Shown here piece after piece: positions 6,738 to 11,463 of a stretch of 11,463 bases of DNA. Numbering within the stretch: position 1 is the stretch's first letter; the number at the start of each line of letters is the position of its first letter. The DNA lies in the NCBI GenBank assembly GCA_030425785.1, contig JAUHYJ010000057.1, positions 1 through 11,463 of the forward strand, given 5' to 3'. Under the pieces are notes generated by a model. The model saw only the letters and a list, made by a program, of their open reading frames with translations, was not told where the DNA came from and did not search any database. Source of the DNA: Acidimicrobiia bacterium. Lineage in GTDB: Bacteria; Actinomycetota; Acidimicrobiia; Acidimicrobiales; Ilumatobacteraceae. The position numbers and the translations under genes were made by a program.

Positions 6738-6747
6738 GCATGCGGTT
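6730..6747. repeat. Interrupted palindrome across the start of the hydrolase gene
   Basis: AACCGCA (6730-6736) and TGCGGTT (6741-6747) form a perfect 7-bp inverted repeat with 4 bases between. The GTG start (6737-6735) lies at its centre. As DNA it has the size and symmetry of a repressor operator. As RNA it would fold into a tetraloop hairpin burying the start codon, though only if the transcript begins upstream of it. Function is inferred from position only. Confidence 0.4.
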
Positions 6748-6750
6748 CTA
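6745..6750 (-). promoter_or_regulatory. Weak candidate -10 hexamer (TAGAAC) for the hydrolase gene
   Basis: TAGAAC on the minus strand is 7 nt before the GTG at 6737, at the same place as the better TANNNT hexamers of neighbouring genes, but its last base is C and not T. It resembles TAGAAG before the hypothetical gene at 3137. It partly overlaps the left-hand arm of the palindrome, so a protein bound there would block it. Confidence 0.3.
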
Positions 6751-6814
6751 CACGCCGAACGTCGGTGATGCCCCCGTCGGTTTCGGGTCTTCGCCCGTGT
6801 CGCGTCGGATCGGA

Positions 6815-7663
6815 TCAGCCACGACACGCGTCGAAGGCGGTGGCGGCGCGGGCGAGCGCTTGGTCGTCGAGGTGGAGGTAGAGCGACGGTTCGATCAGCT
6901 CGACCTCGAGGATCTCTGGCCCCTCGGCGCCCGGGGCGAGATCGACTCGGGCGTACGCGGTCGAGCCGAGCCGGGCCACGACGGTGTCGGCCAGGGCACG
7001 TTCGACCGGCGACGGTGTACGCGCGTGCACGGTCTCCCGTGCGAACAAGTCGCCATTCCACTCGACCGGACCGGCGAGCAGCGGGCGCTTCTCGAAGCCG
7101 TGGCTGAAGTCACCGGCGAGGTAGACGAGCCCGGTCTCACCGCTCGCCTCGATGGCGTGGCGGTACGGCTGGACCATGGCGTGACGACCGGACGCGTGCA
7201 GCGACTCGAGATGGGCACGCGCACCGACGGCATCGTGCGTGAAGCGGGCGATGCCCTGCGACCCGCCGCCCACCGTCGGCTTGACGACGATGTCGAGATC
7301 GAGATCGAGATCGGTCGGCACGTCGGCGCCCGGCGCGATGAATCGAGTCGGGACGACCGGCAGCCCCGCGCCGGCGAGGTCGGCGAGGTAGCGCTTGTCG
7401 ATGTTCCATTCGATCATCGGCACCGGGTTCCACACGTCGGCGAGGCCGTCGACGTGGTCCAGCCACGCCACGAACTCGTCGAGGCGGCTCGGGTAGTTCC
7501 ACGTCGAGCGCAGCACGAGAGTGTCGAACGTCGACCACTCGACGGTCGGGTCGTCCCACGCCACGACGTCGACGCCGACGTCGGCGGCGGCCAGGACCGC
7601 CGCGAGCAACGGGAGGTCGGCGTCGAGCGACGCCGCCTCGACGCAGGTGACCAGGCCCAGCAC
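6815..7663 (-). CDS. ATP-grasp family ligase (RimK / DcsG-like)
   Basis: The 282-residue product has an ATP-grasp fold, which joins a carboxylate (activated as acyl phosphate) to an amine or thiol. An N-terminal Rossmann-like part (3-70) carries LRSTWNYPSRLDEFVAWLD. WNPVPMIEWNIDKRYLADL (79-97) leads into the central domain with K90. VVKPTVGGGSQGIARF at 126-141 holds ATP-binding K128 and the glycine loop. MVQPY at 163-167 supplies the hinge. The C-terminal metal site is ARVDL with D241 and ILEVELIEPSLYLH at 251-264. This sub-group resembles the cycloserine-pathway ligase DcsG and many uncharacterised homologues; the substrate is not predictable here, and no biosynthetic partners flank it. The GTG at 7663 follows TACCCT by 6 nt with no Shine-Dalgarno. 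It is divergent from the aquaporin gene, with starts 25 bp apart. Confidence 0.85.
   Translation of the reverse strand: MLGLVTCVEAASLDADLPLLAAVLAAADVGVDVVAWDDPTVEWSTFDTLVLRSTWNYPSRLDEFVAWLDHVDGLADVWNPVPMIEWNIDKRYLADLAGAGLPVVPTRFIAPGADVPTDLDLDLDIVVKPTVGGGSQGIARFTHDAVGARAHLESLHASGRHAMVQPYRHAIEASGETGLVYLAGDFSHGFEKRPLLAGPVEWNGDLFARETVHARTPSPVERALADTVVARLGSTAYARVDLAPGAEGPEILEVELIEPSLYLHLDDQALARAATAFDACRG
7294..7311. repeat. Tandem hexamer, three copies of CGAGAT
   Basis: Three perfect head-to-tail copies of CGAGAT lie inside the ATP-grasp gene and encode an alternating Asp-Leu run at 118-123 on the minus strand, just before the ATP-binding strand. A change in copy number would add or drop two residues without shifting frame. 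It looks like a small coding repeat in a variable loop. Confidence 0.6.
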
Positions 7664-7669
7664 GGTGCC

Positions 7670-7679
7670 AGGGTACGCT
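7670..7679. promoter_or_regulatory. Face-to-face -10 elements sharing a central TA (ATP-grasp / aquaporin divergent pair)
   Basis: The ten bases agggtacgct fit ANNNTANNNT, giving an exact TANNNT on each strand. Minus-strand TACCCT (7675-7670) is 6 nt before the GTG at 7663; plus-strand TACGCT (7674-7679) is 8 nt before the ATG at 7688. They share the TA at 7674-7675. Neither start has a Shine-Dalgarno and there is no room for another core promoter, which supports this as a two-way leaderless promoter. No -35 consensus was found on either side. Confidence 0.55.
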
Positions 7680-7687
7680 CGCCGGTC

Positions 7688-8473
7688 ATGAGCGGGACCT
7701 CCATCTCGACCTCGCAGGCACGGAACGCGTTCGCCGAATTCGTCGGGACGACGCTCGTCGTGCTGGCCGGGCCCGGCCTCCTGGTGCTCGGCGGCGACTC
7801 GATCGGTTCGCTCGAGGTCGCGATCGGGTTCGGCGCGGCCGTGGCGATCTCGATCGCCGTGATCGGTGCGGTGGCGAACCCGATGTTCACGCTCGCCCTG
7901 CTGTTCTCGCGCGGCGTGACGCCACGCGAGGCCGTCGGCGACTGGATCGGCCAGTTCCTCGGTGGCATCTTCGGCGCTGCGCTCATCTTCGGCATGAACG
8001 ACACCGACCGCTTCTCGGTGGGCACGAACGGGTGGGAGCCGACGTCCGACGTCGGCGTGCAGATCACCGGGTTCGCGACGGCCGGCACCGTGATCGCCGC
8101 CGAGTTGATCATCGGCACGCTCGTGGTGGTGGTCCTGCTGTCGTCGATCAGCCAGCAGCGGTCGAACGCGACGATGGCCGCGTTCACCGGGCTGGCGTAC
8201 GGCGTCGGTGCACTGTTCCTGCTGAACATCTCGGGCGCCGGCATCAACCCGGCGCGCAGCCTCGGCACGGCGATCTTCGCCGACACCGACCCGAACGCCC
8301 TCGGACAGGTGTGGGTGTTCGTCCTGGTGCCGCTGGTCGCGGCGTTCGTCGGCACGGTCGTGTGGCTGGCGATCGACGACGCGACCATCGACGACACGAT
8401 CTTCGACGACACGATCGTCGAAGACGCCTCCGACGTGTTCACCGGCGACACGGCGACCGGCGATCGCAACTGA
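7688..8473 (+). CDS. Aquaporin / MIP family channel protein with variant first NPA motif
   Basis: The 261-residue membrane channel of the major intrinsic protein family conducts water or small neutral solutes. Six membrane helices are visible at about 14-35, 45-62, 86-103, 127-150, 163-180 and 207-228, with two half-helices carrying the pore motifs. The first motif is N64-P65-M66 (VANPMFTLAL), where Ala is normal. The second is intact at N187-P188-A189-R190, with R190 the selectivity-filter arginine. Counting back 12 residues from the second Asn gives A175, where E. coli AqpZ has its filter His174 and GlpF a glycine; a small residue suggests a pore wider than a strict water channel. The C-terminal tail (229-248) is an acidic pentad repeat. 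The ATG at 7688 follows TACGCT by 8 nt. A DUF1697 gene begins 1 nt after its stop, presumably in the same transcript. The transported solute is unknown. Confidence 0.9.
   Translation: MSGTSISTSQARNAFAEFVGTTLVVLAGPGLLVLGGDSIGSLEVAIGFGAAVAISIAVIGAVANPMFTLALLFSRGVTPREAVGDWIGQFLGGIFGAALIFGMNDTDRFSVGTNGWEPTSDVGVQITGFATAGTVIAAELIIGTLVVVVLLSSISQQRSNATMAAFTGLAYGVGALFLLNISGAGINPARSLGTAIFADTDPNALGQVWVFVLVPLVAAFVGTVVWLAIDDATIDDTIFDDTIVEDASDVFTGDTATGDRN
8372..8431 (+). repeat. Four 15-bp coding repeats making an acidic pentad tail on the channel
   Basis: Four consecutive 15-bp units encode IDDAT, IDDTI, FDDTI and VEDAS (residues 229-248), directly after the last membrane helix. The middle two differ at only one base. 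The tail would lie in the cytoplasm, as the C-termini of this family do, and is unlike the short tails of ordinary bacterial aquaporins. Expansion from one ancestral unit is the likely origin. Confidence 0.7.
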
Positions 8474-8474
8474 G

Positions 8475-9020
8475 GTGATCCACGTCGCCTTCGTGCGCGC
8501 CGTGATGATCGGCCGCGAGGGCCTCCACCGGGCCGTGCTGCTCGACATGTTCGAGCGGGCGGGGGCCACCGACGCTGTGTCGTACATCTCGACCGGCAAC
8601 GTGTCGTTCCGGGTCGAGCCCGCCGACGTCGCCGCGATCGTCGAGTCGGTCGAGTCCGATCTGGAGCGGCTGCTGGAACGGCCGACGCCGCTCTACGTGC
8701 GGACGCTCGACGATCTGCGCGGGTTGCTCGACGACGACCCGTTCGCCGACGCACCGTTCGACGAGGTCCATGCCCGCCTGGTGACGTTCTTCCGCGGCGA
8801 GGTGCCGGCGACGATCGAGCTCCCGGTCGACGCCGCGAACGGCGACTGGTCGGTGTTCGGCCGCCGGCGACGCGAGGTCGTCAGCGTGACCCGAGCCTTG
8901 CCCGACCGCCAACCACAGGACCCGGGAGGCGTGATCCAACGCGTGGCGGGCCAGCCGGTCACGACCAGAGCGATCGGCACCATCGAACGCATCGTGACCA
9001 AGCTCGACGGAGCGTCGTGA
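8475..9020 (+). CDS. DUF1697 family protein
   Basis: The 181-residue soluble protein matches the widespread uncharacterised DUF1697 family in length and landmarks: an N-terminal strand IHVAFVRAVMIG, a helix LLDMFERAGATDAVSYI, then STGNVSF at 39-45 (the family's usual SGNVVF), and a C-terminal ATNR-like equivalent TTRAIGTIERIVTKL. No enzyme activity is known to me for the family. The usual Asn in the first motif (RAVNVGG) is replaced here, giving RAVMIGREG. The GTG start lies 1 nt after the aquaporin TGA (TGAGGTG), so translation is very likely coupled to the channel gene. The sigma factor start follows 61 nt after its stop. Its link to the channel may be only positional. Confidence 0.85.
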   Translation: MIHVAFVRAVMIGREGLHRAVLLDMFERAGATDAVSYISTGNVSFRVEPADVAAIVESVESDLERLLERPTPLYVRTLDDLRGLLDDDPFADAPFDEVHARLVTFFRGEVPATIELPVDAANGDWSVFGRRRREVVSVTRALPDRQPQDPGGVIQRVAGQPVTTRAIGTIERIVTKLDGAS

Positions 9021-9081
9021 CGGGAATCTCCGTCGCGGCGTCACCCACATCGGGGGTCGGTGACGTCCCAGGGATGTGACG

Positions 9082-9564
9082 ATGACGGCGACACGACTCG
9101 AGGAGGCGTACCGGTCGCATGCGGACGAGCTCGTCCGCTACGCGACCGCGATGGTCGGCCCCGCGCGCGCCAAGGACGTCGTCACCGATGCGTTCCTCAC
9201 GGTGTTCGACGGCGACCGGACCCACGACGTCGACCACCTCCGGGCCTACCTATTCCGTGCGGTGTACCACCGCGCGATCGACGAGGGCCGATCGCACGAC
9301 CGTCGTCGTCGGCGCGAGGAACGCGACACCCGCGAACGCCTGCGCGTCGCCCCGGCACCCGTGGCCGAAGTGTCGCAGACCGCGATCGATGCGCGGCGGG
9401 CGCTGGCGGTCCTGACCGACCAGCAGCGCGCCGCCGTCTTCCTCACCTACTGGTGCGACCTCCCACCGGGCGAGGTCGCCGATCTGCTCGGGGTCCGCCC
9501 CGGCACGGTGAAGAAGCAGTTGTCCCGCGCCCGGGCCAAGCTCAGGGAGGTGCTCGATGTCTGA
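9082..9564 (+). CDS. ECF-type RNA polymerase sigma factor (sigma-70 family)
   Basis: The 160-residue product contains only regions 2 and 4 of sigma-70, the layout of extracytoplasmic-function sigma factors that redirect RNA polymerase to a small regulon. Region 2 runs about 6-75, with ELVRYATAMVGPARAKDVVTDAF and LRAYLFRAVYHRAID. A basic linker RRRRREERDTRERLR follows. Region 4 is about 102-158, with LTDQQRAAVFLTYW and a helix-turn-helix LPPGEVADLLGVRPGTVKKQ that binds the -35 element. I chose the ATG at 9082 because AGGG lies 8 nt upstream; a GTG two codons earlier is only 2 nt from that AGGG. Its last 8 nt overlap the next gene, coupling production of the two proteins, the usual arrangement for a sigma factor and its membrane regulator. 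The upstream 61-nt gap has no TA dinucleotide, so its promoter is not of the TANNNT type seen at neighbours. Confidence 0.93.
   Translation: MTATRLEEAYRSHADELVRYATAMVGPARAKDVVTDAFLTVFDGDRTHDVDHLRAYLFRAVYHRAIDEGRSHDRRRRREERDTRERLRVAPAPVAEVSQTAIDARRALAVLTDQQRAAVFLTYWCDLPPGEVADLLGVRPGTVKKQLSRARAKLREVLDV
9544..9551 (+). promoter_or_regulatory. Strong ribosome binding site inside the sigma gene
   Basis: AGGGAGGT lies 5 nt before the ATG at 9557, within the last codons of the sigma factor gene. It is the best Shine-Dalgarno in the window and fixes the start of the overlapping downstream gene. Confidence 0.8.
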
Positions 9565-11463
9565 GCCGAACGAACCCGTCGATGAAGAGCTCGACGCACG
9601 GCTGCGACGGCTGATGTCCGACGCCACCGACGACGCACCAGTGCCTCCTTCCCCTCAGGAGTTGATGCAGATGCCCCGCCCGACGACGACCGACCGGTCA
9701 CGACCCTCTAGGAGGTGGGTCGCGGTTGGTGCGATCGGGTTGGTCGCCGCCGTCGTGATCGCCCTGATCGTCGTGCCGCTCGTCGACGACGACGATGCGC
9801 TCACACCGGTCGACACGGTGCCGGCGACGACCGACGACTCGACCGACTCGACCGTGCCCGAGGTCGCGCGGTCGACCACCGTGCCGACCACGAGTGAACC
9901 CCACGCAAGCACACCGTCGTCGTCGACGGTCGCGCCGGCCGCGGCGCCGACGGCCGTGATCGCTGCACTCGACGCCAACGGTGACGCCGTGCTGATCGAC
10001 GCCGACCGCAGCGGCGAACGCTTCGAGCGCATCCTCCTGCACGACGGCCCCGACCCCGACACCCCGGCTCCCGAAGAGGGACCTGGTCCGAACGGCGTCG
10101 ACGCGATCGCTTTGTCCCCCGACGGCTCATCGGCAGCGGTCGGGTTCTGTTGCGAACCGATCGCCGGCTCCGTCGTCATCGGGCCGCCGGGAGTGCTCGG
10201 CGACGAACAATCGCTGTTCGGATACGCACCGGCCGTCAGCCCGGATGGACGCCTCCTCGCGGTCGGCCAGATCGCCGGCCCCGCGACGGCCCTCTACGAC
10301 GCCGCGACCCTCCAGCCGCTCGACGTCCCCACGTTGTCCGAGGACGTCGGCGTCTACTCCCCGTACGACACCATGTGGCTCGACGAGTCACGCGTCGTCG
10401 GCCTCGGCATCCTGTCCGACGGAGGCAACCGCTGGGTCGCCATCCCGATGACCGTCGAGGGCGACGCGGTCACGGTCGGCGAAGCGATCGATCTGAGCGA
10501 GATCCTGCCCACCTTCGACCAAGCCGACGTGCGGGTGGGTGGATTCGACGACGAGGATCACTTCCTGATCCACGTCCGCGGCGAACCGAGCCTGCAGGCG
10601 GTCGAGTTCCGCAACGACGGCGTGCTGTCCACTCGCCCCTCGGTGTCGGTCGACGACAAGGACGCCCGGTCGATCTGGTTCGAGACCGCTGGTCCGATCG
10701 TCTGGGTCGGAGCGGACGGTGTCCTCCATCGTGGCGACCAGGTGATCGAGGGTGAGTATCTGTGGGCCCGCCCGACCGATGCGACGAGCTGGTCGAACAG
10801 CCCCGAGTCTCCCGATCCGGTCGCCGAGGTGCGATTCGGCGACGACGTGAGCGTCCTCGTCGGTCGGCGGTACGTGCAAGGTCGCGGTGACGTCGCGGAG
10901 CAGATCGGCCTGGTGAACGGCATCGTGCGGCGCGGCACCTGGTTGGTCGATGACGATGCCGGTGCGATCGGGGCCGTGCAGGCGTTCGCACCCGATGAGG
11001 ACTCGTCCACACGCCTGATCGTGTTCGGGGTGTACGAGGATGGTGGTTCGTCGGCATCCCAGGTCATCGAAATCACCGATGCGTTCATCGCCGAACTGCC
11101 CGAGGGCCACGCGCTCTCGATCCACCACAGCGGATGCGAAGACGCCGGGACGTTCGATGCACGAGTCGTCGCCGTCGTCGACTCATCGATCGTGGGATCG
11201 TCGAGCGCGCCGCCGGTCGCACCGGCGGTCCAGGCGTGGCGCTTCACCCGTGACGGCGTGGAGGAGATCGACTCCTCGACAATCACGTGCGAGCTGCTCG
11301 GTGCGCCGAACCCGGCGCTGGTTCGGGCGAGCGCGATCGACGTCGGGGCCCGCTCGGTCTTCGGGTACTCGTTCGGCGATCGCACCGGAGCAGACGAGAC
11401 GGTCGCGGCGCTCATACCGTGGCTGGGTGAGCCCACACTCGACTCGGGATGGGTGGCGATGCC
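9557..11463 (+). CDS. Membrane-anchored regulator of the sigma factor with extracytoplasmic propeller-like domain (3' end outside window)
   Basis: The frame is open for 635 codons to the window edge. The product has a short cytoplasmic part (1-52) that is acidic with a helix ELDARLRRLMSDA, one membrane helix at about 54-76 (WVAVGAIGLVAAVVIALIVV), a DDDD turn, a Thr/Ser/Pro-rich linker (83-132), then a large extracytoplasmic domain. That domain carries TolB/WD-like SPDG signatures at 187-190 and 228-231 and recurrent short beta strands, which suggests a beta-propeller. A Cys pair C198-C199 and later single Cys could form disulfides. The gene overlaps the sigma factor by 8 nt with its own strong ribosome binding site, so it is the likely anti-sigma factor or co-sensor. 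However, the zinc-binding HxxxCxxC motif of classic anti-sigma domains is absent, and the cytoplasmic part is short. It could instead be a target lipoprotein-like surface protein sharing the operon. Confidence 0.8.
   Translation, partial: MSEPNEPVDEELDARLRRLMSDATDDAPVPPSPQELMQMPRPTTTDRSRPSRRWVAVGAIGLVAAVVIALIVVPLVDDDDALTPVDTVPATTDDSTDSTVPEVARSTTVPTTSEPHASTPSSSTVAPAAAPTAVIAALDANGDAVLIDADRSGERFERILLHDGPDPDTPAPEEGPGPNGVDAIALSPDGSSAAVGFCCEPIAGSVVIGPPGVLGDEQSLFGYAPAVSPDGRLLAVGQIAGPATALYDAATLQPLDVPTLSEDVGVYSPYDTMWLDESRVVGLGILSDGGNRWVAIPMTVEGDAVTVGEAIDLSEILPTFDQADVRVGGFDDEDHFLIHVRGEPSLQAVEFRNDGVLSTRPSVSVDDKDARSIWFETAGPIVWVGADGVLHRGDQVIEGEYLWARPTDATSWSNSPESPDPVAEVRFGDDVSVLVGRRYVQGRGDVAEQIGLVNGIVRRGTWLVDDDAGAIGAVQAFAPDEDSSTRLIVFGVYEDGGSSASQVIEITDAFIAELPEGHALSIHHSGCEDAGTFDARVVAVVDSSIVGSSSAPPVAPAVQAWRFTRDGVEEIDSSTITCELLGAPNPALVRASAIDVGARSVFGYSFGDRTGADETVAALIPWLGEPTLDSGWVAM

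Noticed and set aside
6748..6814. Possible terminator after the ATP-grasp gene (CGGG-N6-CCCG)
   Set aside because: The stem is only 4 bp with no T-tract; similar short dyads are frequent in GC-rich DNA.
5058..6881. 607-codon open frame on the plus strand opposite fdhD and the hydrolase
   Set aside because: Two well-supported genes with intact motifs occupy the minus strand; the plus translation shows no family pattern.
6713..7687. N-terminal extension of the aquaporin frame
   Set aside because: The extra 325 residues are the antisense of the ATP-grasp gene; channel homology begins right after the ATG at 7688.
7664..8599. N-terminal extension of the ATP-grasp frame
   Set aside because: It is antisense to the aquaporin and DUF1697 genes and is rich in Arg, His and Asp with no fold signature; the ATP-grasp core starts at 7663.
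9076..9081. GTG at 9076 as the sigma factor start
   Set aside because: AGGG is only 2 nt from it but 8 nt from the ATG at 9082, which is the better spacing; the difference is two residues.
9017..9081. Three GTGACG repeats around the sigma factor leader
   Set aside because: Spacing is irregular and the hexamer is common in this base composition and in stop/start contexts; not convincing as operator repeats.
1..11463. CRISPR arrays, tRNA genes, insertion sequences, phage or defence genes
   Set aside because: No repeat-spacer pattern, cloverleaf, transposase or defence-type motif was seen; every long reading frame kept belongs to a chromosomal housekeeping or regulatory family.

Overview
The window is a stretch of a high-GC bacterial chromosome (roughly two thirds G+C by eye, strong third-position G/C bias). 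Many starts are GTG, leaderless-type promoters are common, the coproheme decarboxylase is of the actinobacterial kind, and Ser/Thr/Pro-rich linkers follow the lipoprotein and membrane anchors. Together these suggest an actinomycete, possibly Acidimicrobiia/Ilumatobacter-like; this lineage is an inference. No tRNA, rRNA, insertion sequence, CRISPR array or phage gene is visible. It reads as ordinary chromosome with 12 genes, two of them cut by the window ends, and no gene-free stretch longer than about 80 bases.

Left block (1-3137, minus strand): a conserved hypothetical protein, then glnD (PII-modifying nucleotidyltransferase/hydrolase and nitrogen sensor), then the N-terminus of a NUDIX hydrolase. 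Facing away from it is a solitary lipoprotein resembling branched-chain amino acid binding proteins (3162-4394, plus strand). This ends tail-to-tail with the second minus block.

Middle block (4412-7663, minus strand, in transcription order): an ATP-grasp ligase, an endonuclease/exonuclease/phosphatase-fold hydrolase, fdhD (sulfurtransferase for formate dehydrogenase) and hemQ/chdC (last step of the coproporphyrin-dependent haem pathway). They are co-directional, but most have a promoter-like hexamer immediately before the start codon, so this may be a row of single-gene units and not one operon.

Right block (7688-11463, plus strand): an aquaporin-family channel with a variant first NPA motif and an acidic pentad-repeat tail, a DUF1697 protein separated from it by one base, then an ECF-type sigma factor overlapping by 8 nt a membrane-anchored protein with an extracytoplasmic propeller-like domain, which is probably its regulator.

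The most striking non-coding signal is promoter architecture. Seven of twelve genes have an exact TANNNT hexamer 6-9 nt before the start codon and two more have TANNN with a mismatched last base. Both divergent gene pairs are driven from the same mirrored arrangement: two face-to-face hexamers sharing a central TA, with the two start codons exactly 25 bp apart. No clearly new multi-gene system (defence, biosynthetic or mobile) was found.
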